Of a stretch of 64,000 bases of DNA, positions 1 to 11,396 are shown in pieces. Location of the stretch: the NCBI GenBank assembly GCA_021234155.1, contig JAJEKV010000013.1, forward strand, positions 12,637,959-12,701,958. The letters are read 5' to 3'. This DNA is from Isoetes taiwanensis (taxonomy: Eukaryota > Streptophyta > Lycopodiopsida > Isoetales > Isoetaceae). A program made the position numbers and the translations under genes. Each line of letters starts with the position of its first letter. Position 1 is the first letter of the stretch. Below the pieces are notes generated by a model. It was given only the letters and a program-made list of their open reading frames with translations. It made no database searches and had not been told where the DNA came from.

Positions 1-87
1 AATTTTAACAGACATACAACTTTTTTTGTGTAGTTATCACAGCAAACAACAAGTTGTTTCGACGGATCTGATACCACCCACCTTAAC

Positions 88-376
88 TTAAATCATTGAT
101 GCCATTTGGAAAAGCATTAAGACATCTTGACTCTGGTGGAGGAAAATCTTGGAAGGAGAAATGTCTTTTGCTAATAAAGATTCTAGATCATCTTTTAAGA
201 TAGGATCGACCATTTTGACCGCTGCCAAGTAATCTATACCAATGGTAAAGGTCGGTCGTGTTATTGCAGGAGATCGCCCACCTCCACCATAGCACCAGGA
301 ATCTCAGATTCAATGATGAAAATGCCGCTAAAGATTGGGTAGATTTCCAGAATATCAAGTATGAACCTAATTTGGT
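88..376 (-). pseudogene. Kinase-linked C-terminal exon, array 1 copy 1
   Basis: Read on the minus strand, this copy starts after a splice-acceptor-like CTGGCAG at position 377, preceded by a CTAAC branch-point-like motif. It codes for a segment beginning QIRFILDILEIYPIFSGIF and ends with MASMI and a TAA stop at 88-90. A stop lies in the middle (after GDLLQ), and the stretch matching LFDRVFILKAD is partly deleted, so the copy is broken. The homologous exon is joined to kinase-like coding sequence at 5424-6631. The function of this C-terminal region is unknown. Confidence 0.6.
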
Positions 377-595
377 CTGCCAGCTTGGTTAGTGCAACAA
401 AATATTGGAGAGTGTACAGAATCAAAGAAGGATGTTGAAATATAAGGAATGATTATTTTTTCTTTATGTTTGGCTGCAGGTTCTACAAGTAAGGCCTTAG
501 GATATTGGCAACTTATGAATGGTTGCACTTGCAACATACCACGAGTGTCTAACTTTGAAAACCAAGGCTCCAGGTTTATAACAATGTTCCCATGG

Positions 596-838
596 TTCCA
601 TTCCTGTATTTCTCTTCAAGACGTTCTTGGCCAGGAACTAAGTACAGGCTACTGGATTTATTACGATCATCTGCCAATTGTAATAATGCTATATATACTA
701 ACATTTAGTAATGATGGAAGGTGTGATTCCATTCCTGTATTTCTCTTAAAGATGTTCTTGGTGAGAAAGTACAAACTATTGGATTTATTACGATCATGTG
801 CCAACTATAATAACGGTATATACACTAACATTTAGTTA
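596..838. repeat. Internal 131-bp tandem duplication
   Basis: The segment starting TTCCATTCCTGTATTTCTCT at 596 recurs at 727 with a few substitutions and small indels. Both halves end in CTAACATTTAGT(A/T)ATGA. The same duplication is present in units 2 and 3, so it predates amplification. It lies in intron-derived sequence; the 128-residue open frame across it is probably fortuitous. Confidence 0.75.
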
Positions 839-1998
839 TGACATTTACTTCATGATCCTCTCATATCCTCATGTTCTATGAAGTCCAACTTTGATCATTT
901 CGAGTGCTCTTTTAGGTGACACTATGATTGCACTATTTCATTCTTATATTATTTATACATGATGCAGACTCATGACAAACCGTACGATGTTTTCAGTTGG
1001 TTATACCTAAACTTCAAAAGTGGTAAAAGAAGTAGCCTTGCAAACTGACATGTGCTGCCGTTGTATGCTTTATAGTGCATGCCCTTGCTTAATGCCCCAG
1101 AAATGGAGCCACAAAATGACGCAATTACATAAAAAAATGCACAATATGTGGCATTTACATAAAGCATAAAAATACTCAAAGTTGAGTCATTAATTAAGCA
1201 AGCCTGGCTAAAGCACACATTGTAAACTACTTATATCTGCGCCCACAAAATGGAATAAAATGTACTAAAGTAAGCACGTAAGTTTCATCAATAGTGAGTG
1301 CATGTTAGTTTCAAAGCATTTTTTATTTGGGCAAATAATACAATGGCAGAATACATGGCTCCCTACAAACATGAATATGAATTCTCAAATTCATATTCTC
1401 AAATATATATTCTCAAATTCATACATGAATATATGATTCCAAAATCTATTCAATTTTGTATGATTATATAAGATTCTCGTTTTCTTGCCATATGCACCAT
1501 ATTTAATTTCAGGATGAAGCGACTACATCTGACTCATGACTTTATCTTCCATAGGATGTTATTTCAATATTTAAATTCATAGATCATTTGTGCCATCTAC
1601 AAAAGCATAAATTCCAATACAACACAATTAATTCTCATGCTAGGGCAACTCAACACTCCTAACAACAACAATTTTGCTACATCTACAACTTTTTCGTTCC
1701 TCGCAATATGACACTACTTATGCCCGGCATCGTTACCATACCAATTGAAGCAAAGACTATAATAAAATGCATACCCACGTATTGCAACACACACCCATTA
1801 TGCAAATGACACAAGGAAGTTTATTAAAGCGTAAAATCCAACAAATAGCTGCAGTCTAAATGGGAAACTACAAGGCAGTAACATCCCAAGGTTTATTACA
1901 AAATAATGAAATTTTAACAGACTTATACAACTTTTTTTGTGTAGTTATCGCAGCAAACAACAAGTTGTTTCGAGGGATCTAATACCGCCCACCTTAAC

Positions 1999-2287
1999 TT
2001 AAATCATTGATGCCACTTGGAAAAGCGTTAAGACATCTTGACTCTGGTGGAGGAAAATCTTGGAAGGAGAAATGTCTTTCGCTAATAAAGATTCTAGATC
2101 ATCTTTTAAGATAGGATCGACCATTTTGACCGCTGCCAAGTAATCTATACCAATGGTAAAGGTCGGTCGTGTTATTGCAGGAGATCGCCCGCCTCCACCA
2201 TAGCACCAGGAATCTTAGATCCAATGATTAAAATGCAGCTAAAGATTGGGTAGATTTCCAGAATATCAAGTATGAACCTAATTTGGT
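1999..2287 (-). pseudogene. Kinase-linked C-terminal exon, array 1 copy 2
   Basis: This is the second copy of the exon described at 88-376, with the same acceptor-like CTGGCAG just upstream on the minus strand and the same MASMI-stop ending. It shares with copy 1 the internal stop and the short deletion, showing that both descend from one already broken unit. Confidence 0.6.
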
Positions 2288-3694
2288 CTGCCAGCTTGGT
2301 TAGTGCAACAAAATATTGGAGAGTGTACAAAATCAAAGAAGGATATTGAAATATAAGGAATGATTATTTTTTCTTTATGTTTGGCTGCAGGTTCTGCAAG
2401 TAAGGCCTTAGGATATTGGCAACTTATGAATGGTTGCACTTGCAACATATCACGAGTGTCTAACTTTGAAAAACAAGGCTCCAGGTTTATAACGATGTTC
2501 CCATGGTTCCATTCCTGTATTTCTCTTCAAGACATTCTTGGCCAGGAACTTAGTACAGGCTACTGGATTTATTACGATCATCTGCCAATTGTAATAATGC
2601 TATATATACTAACATTTAGTAATGATGGAAGGTGTGATTCCATTCCTGTATTTCTCTTAAAGACGTTCTTGGTGAGAAAGTACAAACTATTGGATTTATT
2701 ACGATCATGTGCCAACTATAATAACGGTATATACACTAACATTTAGTTATGACATTTACTTCATGATCCTCTCATATCCTCATGTTCTATGAAGTCCAAC
2801 TTTGATCATTTCGAGTGCTCTTTTAGGTGACACTATGATTGCACTATTTCATTCTTATATTATTTATATATGATGCAGACTCATGACAAACCGTACGATG
2901 TTTTCAGTTGGTTATACCTAAACTTCAAAAGTGGTAAAAGAAGTAGCCTTGCAAACTGACATGTGCTGCCGTTGTATGCTTTATAGTGCATGCCCTTGCT
3001 TAATGCCCCAGAAATGGAGCCACAAAATGACGCAATTACATAAAAAAATGCACAATATGTGGCATTTACATAAAGCATAAAAATACTCAAAGTTGAGTCA
3101 TTAATTAAGCAAGCCTGGCTAAAGCACACATTGTAAACTACTTATATCTGCGCCCACAAAATGGAATAAAATGTACTAAAGTAAGCACGTAAGTTTCATC
3201 AATAGTGAGTGCATGTTAGTTTCAAAGCATTTTTTATTTGGGCAAATAATACAATGGCAGAATACATGGCTCCCTACAAACATTGCATTGCTTTAAATTC
3301 TACCATACCAATAATTCTACCGTACCAAAAGTAAACCCTCCCTGTTTTTCTTAGCATTGATGTGATTTTGAATTGAACATTTTAAGTTTGGATTTTGAAT
3401 TTTTTGATGACGCTGCTCATGCCCGGCACCGTTACCATATAAATTGAAGCAAAAACTATAATAAAATGCATACCCACATATTGCAAGACACATCCATTAT
3501 GCAAATGACACAAGGAAGTTTATTAAAGTGTAATATCCAACAAATAGCTGCGGTCTAAATGGGAAACTGCAAGGCAGTAACAGCCCAAGGGTTATTACAA
3601 ATGGAGTTTTAACAGACTTATACAACTTTTTTTTGTGTAGTTATCACACCAAACAACAAATTGTTTCGATGGATCTGATACCGCCTACCTTAAC

Positions 3695-4013
3695 TTAAAT
3701 CGTTGATGCCATTTGGAAAAGCGTTAGGACATCTTGACTCTGGTGGACGAAAATCTTAGAAGGAGAAATGCCTTTCGCTAACAAAGATTCTAAATCATCT
3801 TTTAAGATGAAGACACGATCAAACAATGAAGGATCGACCCTTTTGACTGTCGCCAGGTAATCTATACCAATGGTAAAGGTAGGCCGTGTTTGCCGACTGA
3901 TTGCCGGAGATCGCCCACCTCCACCATAGCACCAGGAATCTCAGATCCAATGATAAAAATGCCGCTAAAGATTGGGTAGATTTCCAGAATATCAAGTATG
4001 AACCTAATTTGGT
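3695..4013 (-). pseudogene. Kinase-linked C-terminal exon, array 1 copy 3
   Basis: This copy is longer than copies 1 and 2 because it keeps the RVDPSLFDRVFILKADL-like segment that they have lost. Its reading frame is disrupted near GDLRQSVGKHG. The acceptor-like CTGGCAG and the TAA stop at 3695-3697 are present. It is the array 1 copy closest to the exon in the 5.4-6.6 kb gene. Confidence 0.6.
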
Positions 4014-5423
4014 CTGCCAGCTTGGTTAGTGCAACAAAATATTGGAGAGTGTACAGAATCAAAGAAGGATGCTGAAATATAAGGAATGATTATTTTTTCT
4101 TTATGTTTGGCTGCAGGTTCTGCAAGTAAGGCCTTAGGATATTGGCAACTTATGAATGGTTGCACTTGCAACATACCACGGGTGTCTAACTTTGAAAACC
4201 AAGGCTCCAGGTTTATAACAATGTTTCCATGGTTCCATTCCTGTATTTCTCTTCAAGACGTTCTTGGCCAGGAACTAAGAACAGGCTACTAGATTTATTA
4301 CGATCATCTGCCAATTGTAATAATGCTATATATACTAACGTTTAGTAATGATGGGAGGTGATACCATGATTCCATTCCTGTATTTCTCTTAAAGACGTTC
4401 TTGGTGAGGAAGTACAAGTTATTGGATTTATTACGATCATGTGCCAACTATAATAACGCTATATACACTAACATTTAGTTATGACATTTACTTCATGATC
4501 GCCTCATATCCTCATGTTCTATGAAGTCCAACTTTGATCATTTCGAGTGCTCTTTTAGGTGACACTATGATTGCACTATTTCATTCTTATATTATTTATA
4601 TATGATGCAGACTCATGACAAACCGTACGATGTTTTCAGTTGGTTATACCTAAACTTCAAAAGTGGTAAAAGAAGAAGCCTTGCAAACTGACATGTGCTG
4701 CCGTTGTATGCTTTATAGTGCATGCCCTTGCTTAATGCCCCAGAAATGGAGCCACAAAATGACGCAATTACATGAAAAAATGCACAATATGTGGCATTTA
4801 CATAAAGCATAAAAATACTCAAAGTTGAGTCATTAATTAAGCAAGCCTGGCTAAAGCACACATTGTAAACTACTTATGTCTGCGCCCACAAAATGGAATA
4901 AAATGTACTAAAGTAAGCACGTAAGTTTCATCAATAGTGAGTGCATGTTAGTTTCAAAGCATTTTTTATTTGGGCAAATAATACAATGGCAGAATACATG
5001 GCTCCCTACAAACATTGCATTGCTTTAAATTCTACCATACCAATAATTCTACCGTACCAAAAGTAAACCCTCCCTGTTTTTCTTAGCATTGATATGATTT
5101 TGAATTGAACATTTTAAGTGAATTTTGAATTTTTTGATGACACTATTCATGCCCGGCACTGTTATCATATAAATTGAAGTAAAAACTATAATAAAATGCA
5201 TACCCACATATTGCAACACACACCCATTATGCAAATGACACAAGGAAGTTTTTTAAAGTGTAAAATCCAACAAATAGCTGCAGTCTAAATGGGAAACTGC
5301 AAGGCAATAACAGCCCAAGGGTTATTACAAATGGAGTTTTAACAGACTTATACAACTTTTTTTGTGTAGTTATCACACCAAACAACAAATTGTTTCGACG
5401 GATCTGATACCGCCTACCTTAAC

Positions 5424-6631
5424 TTAAATCGTTGATGCCATTTTGAAAAGCGTTAAGACATCTTGACTCTGGCGGACGAAAAATCTTGGAAGGAGAAATG
5501 CCTTTCGCTAATAAAGATTCTAGATGAGCTTTCGCTTTTAAGACGAGGACACGATCAAACAATGAAGGATCGACCCTCCGCTGCCAAGTAATCTATACCA
5601 ATGGTAAAGGTAGGCTGTGTTTGCCGGACTGATTGCAGGAGATCGTCCACCTCCACCATAGCACCAGGATTTTCAGATCCACTGATGAAAATGCCGCTAA
5701 AGATTGGGTAGGTTTCCAGAATATCAAGTATGAACCTAATTTGGTATGATGTAACTCTTCTTTCTCCTCTAACCCAAATGGAAAGGGAGAGATTGAACCT
5801 TTTGCCTTGATCTATTAGAAGCTTTTTGCATTGCCCAAGTATTCCTAGATCTTGGGGATGATTTTTTCCAACTTCTCTATTTTGAGGATCTACACCATCA
5901 CCTTCTGTGAATGGTCTAATCAATGTCGCACATGGCCTATCGATCTCAACCTTCCCATCACTTAGACTTAGAATTGCGCATGGAACTATCATGAAATCTA
6001 GTTCGTCGACAGGAATCCTTTTCAAAGAATCCTTCGGGTTTAAAACATAATGCGATCGAAGATGTGGATTTGAAGTTTGGGGCATTGCAGGAACGTCAAC
6101 TCTGGATCTTAAGTCTCCAGTTTGAAGCCCTTCTGAAAGCAAGAGCTTTTCCTTGATATCCCACAATGCATCACAAATATGTGCAAAATCAGGACGGTCA
6201 TGGGCATTATGCTCCAGGCAACCAGTTATCAGATTCTTCAGTGTCACAGGAATGTCCATTCTCAAAACATTTTCTTTCAGCTCATCCCACATCTGCTTAA
6301 TCAGTGTTGGAGTACATTTAACACCGTCAGGTAGGAGTTTCCTTCGATGAGTAAGAATTTGAGAACATACCAGCCCAAAACTGAAAACATCCACCTTCTT
6401 GCTATAGTTAGTCTGCCCCCCTTCCAACATGATCTCAGGTGCCATGTACAAGCACAATTTCATTATTTTTGTACAAAACCTGAATTTATGGACCATTTTT
6501 TGGAGACCTGCTTCAATAACAATTTTTCCCACACTAACAAGCATCACCAAATGAGGGTCGATATGCTTCAAAGAATCCGCACTAGAATCTTGATAGTGTT
6601 GGGGAGCTTCTCCCTGTTCGATGGAGACCAA
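5424..6631 (-). pseudogene. Protein kinase-like gene, 3' part, frameshifted near its end
   Basis: A 358-residue minus-strand frame covers 5555-6631. Near its N-terminus are the kinase subdomain VIII motif (YMAPEIM) and subdomain IX (KKVDVFSFGLVCSQIL), followed by a subdomain XI-like CLEHNAHDRPDF. This is the C-lobe of a plant Ser/Thr or dual-specificity kinase. No N-lobe, HRD or DFG motif is visible, although 5' coding traces continue to about 6700. About 180 residues without a recognised domain follow, ending in the exon amplified in both tandem arrays. Relative to array 2 copies the frame breaks near 5530-5575; the family stop would be at 5424-5426. At 5745/5746 the coding sequence crosses the point where array copies have intron, so this copy looks intron-less there. 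It is probably a broken or partly assembled gene. The kinase call is firm; activity is doubtful. Confidence 0.7.
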
Positions 6632-6709
6632 GCAAAGTCGATTGTCTCCAACTCAATGCGATCACTAGCAGTGGTTGGCCTCCATTTTTTCTTCCAACAG
6701 TTTACATAA

Positions 6710-9693
6710 TTGGCCGGGTACACCTGGTTCCTTACGGACAGGCTCCCACCAAGTGACCTCAGACCGCCTCAAAGTTCTCCTTCTTATCATCCATTTGGGG
6801 CTTCTCCGCGGCATACCCTACCCATGTGGGACACAACACGCCATCGACGTGCCATAATGAACATACCTTTCTTCACGCCCTTGAATGGATTGAATTCGTA
6901 TGGGTTTATCCTTCAATGGTCCCACGTATGGAGGAGCGATGCTTGCAATTGGTCTGCGATCGCGCAACCATTTCGAAGCCGAACTCCTTCTTGCCCGGTG
7001 CATGGCCAAAAGTCCTCATAACTCTTCCCCCGCACGAAATCTTCCCTAGCTCCCGTAAAAGACCCATCCAATACTCAATGGTAGCCGTGAATTGTGCGGA
7101 ATAGTTGGCTGTTTCCGGGGTGCCCTTCTTGCTTGTGGATATTACAACCCAATGAAGGATGTGCTTGTGGATGTTGTTTCATAACTGGCCAAGGTCCTTA
7201 ACGTTGCCTTTGGTTTAAGCAACTTGGGTGTTCCTACAGCATCATGGGCTTCCCGCCTTCCCCTTCCTTCCACATTTTATATACCGTGTAGGGCAAACCA
7301 ATCCAAGAAGCACTGGACGGGTTTTGTAATACATGACAGGCCACTCTCCATTCATTGCAAATTTGAATGTCAGGGGGGTAGTGTGGCCAGTCAATCTATC
7401 ATCGCCGTCGGGTATGTACCCTTCTATAAACCCCTTCCAATCTGGCACTTTATCAACAATGTATGGTACAGGTCCATTTAGATTGCATTTGTGGAACTCA
7501 TATAACAATTCGGCATGGTCGCACCTCGGCCTTCTTTTAGAGTGGAGGAGAAGTTGCCAAACATAGCATCAATGTCTTCATGTGTATGTCCAGGCATCAT
7601 GAAACCCAACTCTATCTCCTCGAACACACCAAGATATACTAGGTATGAAAGATACGAGAAAACATACCTGCTTTTTGTTTTGACCAAGCATTGTCCAAAT
7701 TTGCAAGAACAATGTTCGGTGGAGGGGCTTGAAAGAAGGTCCTTCTCGTGCAGGCAAGCTTGCAGGGATGTTGCTATTAGTGAGTGCCAATTTCGATTTG
7801 AGTGCCGCATTATTACGCAAGGAAGTCACCCAAGTTGGAGCTGAAGTTTCTGGCATTGAAAGATGGCCTCCAGGATACTCATGAACCATCTCAAGCCTTC
7901 TCAAGATACTATTCAAAGAACCGACATGGAAGTTCGAGTCATCTGGCCATAGATCCAAAGCAAAGTTTCCATAGCTTCCCCTCCCATGACCATGAGTGAG
8001 AGCACCCGTCAATGATGTTTTAAGTTTATCCAGTCTCCAAAGTGACTTCACCGATTGCTGCAATTTAGGAATCATTATCTTTGCCTGGTCCATCTTATCA
8101 TGAATTATACAAACATAGTCTTTGGGATGCCTATGGGACAACAATCTCCACGACCAAGATTGGGTATGGCCAGGAGGCTTGCTCCAATCTATGTGCTCTT
8201 CTCCTCGATCATGCAATATCCGCCTTTCTGCCTCATCCTTTGTCTTCAACAACTTTGTACGAATGACCTCGCATGTATCACATTTGGAGAACGGAATTTT
8301 TTTTGCAATACTGACATCCATGAAGCTCCTTTTCCAAGTTCTATGAAAGCCCGTTGGCGATACTTTCTTGCCTGTCAGTGCCATGACTTCTACATTCACC
8401 TCTTCTAGGATGCTTGTTTTCGTAAACATTGCGGGGCAACTTCCCGGATGTTTTCCCCTGATGCCTTCTTCATTCCTCCGACTACGGTGAGGCAAGGATT
8501 TGCAATTCTCCCTTACGAACATTGAGAAAAACAGCCCTCGAGGCTAAGGTGGATGCACGACGCCCGTACCACGGTTCCGGTGCTCGCTGCCAAGACCCTC
8601 GATGTATTGTGCTTTCCATTTCAGATACCCTGACTTTGAGATTCCCAGCCCAAGGTACCAGGCCTTCTCACAGACTAGCCTCCCATGCAAGACCAGACGT
8701 TCAACTTGACGGCCTTTCATGTTGTTCCCAAGCATGTCATACACAAATGTCACCCTGTCGCTACACTTCATTGCATAGAACTCCTTATGCATCTCGATGT
8801 TCGATTATGTGAGAACTTTGCACAACACTGTGTTTGCAACACAAGGTCGCTTCTATATTTTAAAATAGCCTCCTTAGAGCTAAGGCCAATCTTAGGTTGT
8901 CTCAAGAACCGCCCACGCCGACGGAGTGGAAAGTGTACTTGGCGCCTCTCGAAATTAGGATGCTTCTCAACAATAGAGCTGCCTTGACTTGAGGGAGTAT
9001 TTGATTGCTCAATTGGCTTTGCAAAAAGATCTCGCACACCTTTACACCATCCACCGTAACATATTCGTTACTCCACCTCACAAGCATACCGCTTTTGGTA
9101 CTGTAAACAAGCCCCGACAAATGGAAATTCACTTCGTGAGGAGTCGGTAACCCTCAACAATTGTCACTCCAATGCATTTCAACCCTAAGAACTGATCGAT
9201 ATCGCATCATCCGGGCCTCAGAAGGATATGAACCCCTTTCCAAATGGAATGGAGACGCAAGAGTGCCATATTTCACGCCCCTTCTCCAAGAAAGTGTATC
9301 TAGTCCGGGGATAAGACCCATAGTTGATTCCACTCTCTGCTTTTTAGAGGTGGACCCGACATCCTCTACATTGATTCACCTGACGCCTTCCTCTCTCCAG
9401 AATGAAGGATCCTTTGGCTTCTCCTATAGTTTCTCGCAGATCCCGAGGGGCCATGGCTCCTCGAAAACCTCTTCAACACCAACACTAATGTACCCATGGG
9501 GATGCTTCAAATGGCATTGGTTAGAGTCTCCAAATAACCCTTTGGCAATGGGACGACCATCCTTGAAGATGTACACTTCCTGCAGAACAGATGGGTCAGA
9601 ACATGGGGCCAGGTTATTGATAGCAGAACATACTACAACAAGCATCGATACGGGTCTGAAATCGGGCGGACGCCCAAATTGATTTTGAAACAT
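6710..9693 (-). pseudogene. DUF7869-like (GHTHED) gene with upstream DUF8039-like region, frameshifted
   Basis: Minus-strand coding sequence runs in several frames from about 9693 to 6710. From the N-terminus: a region with DGRPIAKGLFGDSNQCH and ISVGVEEVFEEP (9424-9693), resembling the DUF8039-like domain of plant transposon-associated proteins; about 300 residues of linker; a LGISKSGYLKWK motif (8544-8792); then a long block with FSKCDTCEVIRTK, YVCIIHDKMDQAKIMIPKLQ, LTGALTHGHG and SLRNNAALKSKLALTNSNIP (7700-8522). After a frameshift near 7690 come RYVFSYLSYLVYLGVFEEIE and GFMMPGHTHEDIDAMFGNFS (7478-7680), and a final segment to 7242 and beyond. The GHTHEDID signature and preceding D-N region are typical of DUF7869 proteins, common in seed-free plants and some animals; I infer an RNase H-fold, transposase-derived origin. 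Family names are from memory. Frameshifts near 7500, 7690, 8530 and 9400 break it as written, but some may be consensus errors. Confidence 0.65.
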
Positions 9694-10024
9694 CGCTTAT
9701 GAGCTTACTGGGAAAACTAAATTGGGCGGGCGCCCAATTTACTTGGTCCAAAGCACACTGGCCAAAGCAGACTGGGCAAAGCACACTACCCAATCTAAAT
9801 TGGGCGCTCGCCCAATTTTTCCTATGTCCTGCAGGTGGGAAGACATGAGCGCCTACAGTCATGGTTTGGCCATAAGACATGGATGACATGCACGTGGAAA
9901 TGGCCAAAAACCGGGCGATCGCCCAAATGGATCCCCAGCACTTGGCAAAGGGCCAAAGTAAACCGGGCGCCCAAAATGGATGTTGTACACGTGGCAGTGT
10001 TCATAGTAAAGTGGGCGCCCGCCC
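9664..10024. repeat. Cluster of six GGGCG-NN-CGCCC palindromes
   Basis: Perfect short inverted repeats of the form GGGCG-NN-CGCCC occur at 9664-9675, 9724-9735, 9802-9813, 9913-9924 and 10013-10024, with a contracted GGGCGCCC at 9965-9972. The second and third extend to 10-bp arms (AAATTGGGCG) at 9719-9740 and 9797-9818. The two central bases differ each time (GA, GG, CT, AT, CC) while the arms are conserved. Related half-sites (GGGCAAAG, TGGCCAAAG) lie between them. No open frame or family explains the pattern. Confidence 0.85.
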
Positions 10025-10029
10025 ACGTT

Positions 10030-10655
10030 TATCCCAGGTGTTTTTGGAGGGCTACACAATATTGGCTGGTTTTGAAGAGTGTCAGAACTTAACTCCCCCA
10101 CAGTGGACATCCATATGTATCAGAATTTTCACTGAGTTATGAAAATTGAATCTTACAAGCCTTGAATTGATGGGCCATAGAGAGAGAACGTATACACAGC
10201 AGACTCCTCTGTGTACTAGCCTGCCAATGTGGCATGAAGTCTAAAAACCTGACAAGTAGATTTCTTGTAGAATTTGAATAAGGTGGAAGGATGCACTGCA
10301 GCTAGCAAAGCCAGGGGGACAGAAATTGAATCCCAGGTGCTGACATCACTAAAAAAGATCTTGCAAAAAATGTTGCACTAGTCGAGCAAACAAGATTCAT
10401 AACTGAAGAAACAGTCCCAAGATCACAAATCTAGCTTAGTTAAGAAGGGAGTCAGTGGCGCCATGTAAGATCTTCGACAAAGTATATTAAAGTAGGCGCT
10501 CAAGAATGAAGGCTTCCAAAAACAGAGGGCAACAGAGATAAATGGGGGGGAATTTAAGATGCGTATTTGAATCACTCAACAAATTCAAATTCAGAATTCA
10601 AATTCTCCCCCCATTTGTATGCATTTATTAGGGGGCAAACTTTATTAACGTTATT
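10030..10655. other. Unassigned spacer
   Basis: No coding region, RNA gene or element end is recognised here. The stretch is of mixed composition and contains a near-palindromic run AATTCAAATTCAGAATTCAA around 10580-10600. Confidence 0.5.
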
Positions 10656-10660
10656 GGGGA

Positions 10661-10935
10661 CACGTGCGAGGTGTCATTAAATGTAGCTCACGTGCGTGCA
10701 TTCGAATATTTTTGAATTTCATATTTGAATTGTGTACCCTTTAATACTTTCACATACGGCATGCCATGTGGCGCCTACATATTGGTGGAGGAGGGATTTC
10801 GAGCTGGCGTCCAGGCCACCCTTCATTATTTTCGGAGCCTGCAAATTAATTATGGACTGCAACGGTCCATTATAACCGGAATCGGACACTTGTCCGCAGC
10901 GGGTGCAATGTGAGTGCATGCCTCACTTATAAATA
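10661..10935 (+). promoter_or_regulatory. Orphan promoter-like region: two G-boxes and a TATA box
   Basis: Two plant G-box cores (CACGTG) lie at 10661-10666 and 10689-10694, followed by a TATA-like TTATAAATA at 10927-10935. About 120 bp further down is a short ATG-started frame (11055, MESCPTK) ending exactly at a splice-donor-like AAAG-GTAATG at 11073-11082. This resembles the 5' end of a light- or stress-regulated plant gene, or a transcribed LTR. No matching downstream exon is recognised. The motifs are visible; function is inference. Confidence 0.4.
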
Positions 10936-11076
10936 TTCCTTCCTCTGGATAACCGCATTTTCAACAGTCTTCAGTTCGCCTGCGAAACAGCCGCTTTCTT
11001 ATCACGATATCATCAAACGACAACTAAGGACAAGGCGCCAGCTCTGTATTGGTTATGGAAAGTTGCCCTACGAAAG

Positions 11077-11396
11077 GTAATGCTTGCATCACTGCCGGGT
11101 TGATGTCAATGTTTATTTATTTTTTAATAATGCTTCCCAAGACGACATGGCATCCATTCTGTCTTCCATCTGTTCCCCTTCGTGCTTGAAAAGAAGCTTC
11201 CTCCTATTCATTCAAGGTCTGACCTGAAGTTACTGCAATAATGATCTTTTTTTCCTTCTAATCCCTCTCTATTCTATCCTTCTAATCAACTAGACTGTCG
11301 GATCATACAATCGATGCAGCAGCAACCCATAAAAATCTTGGCGCACAAACGGAACAAGTTCATGAGTCATGAAGCGAAAACAATATGAGCATGGCG
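11077..11396. other. Unassigned spacer after candidate first exon
   Basis: AT-rich, intron-like sequence follows the GTAATG donor at 11077. No exon or element is recognised. Confidence 0.4.

Larger units (their letters stand above)
1..5745. repeat. Tandem array 1 (kinase-exon satellite, about 1.7-1.9 kb units)
   Basis: Three whole units and one partial unit follow head to tail, starting at 1, 1910, 3606 and 5336 (anchor: TTTTAACAGAC near each start). Copies are nearly identical over long stretches, so amplification was recent. Each unit contains, in order, the minus-strand last exon of a kinase-linked gene, the 3' part of the preceding intron, a segment with an internal 131-bp duplication, and an AT-rich spacer. 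Unit 1 has a different spacer (about 1370-1909) from units 2 and 3 (about 3283-3605 and 5015-5335). The unit 1 spacer is the one shared, inverted, with the array at 13.3-24.2 kb. The fourth unit passes directly into a longer kinase-like gene copy at 5745. Confidence 0.9.

Noticed and set aside
449-2746. A 128-residue frame starting MIIFSLCLAAGS repeated in the units
   Set aside because: It runs opposite to the coding strand of the exon, through intron-like sequence and an internal 131-bp duplication, and is truncated in unit 3.
970-4861. An identical 82-residue minus-strand frame in all three array 1 units, suggesting a conserved small protein
   Set aside because: Identity is explained by recent tandem duplication; the frame has no codon-level signal and lies in intron-derived or spacer sequence.
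9161-9682. A 173-residue plus-strand frame
   Set aside because: The opposite strand shows protein-like, domain-like sequence (ISVGVEEVFEEP), so the plus frame is its shadow.
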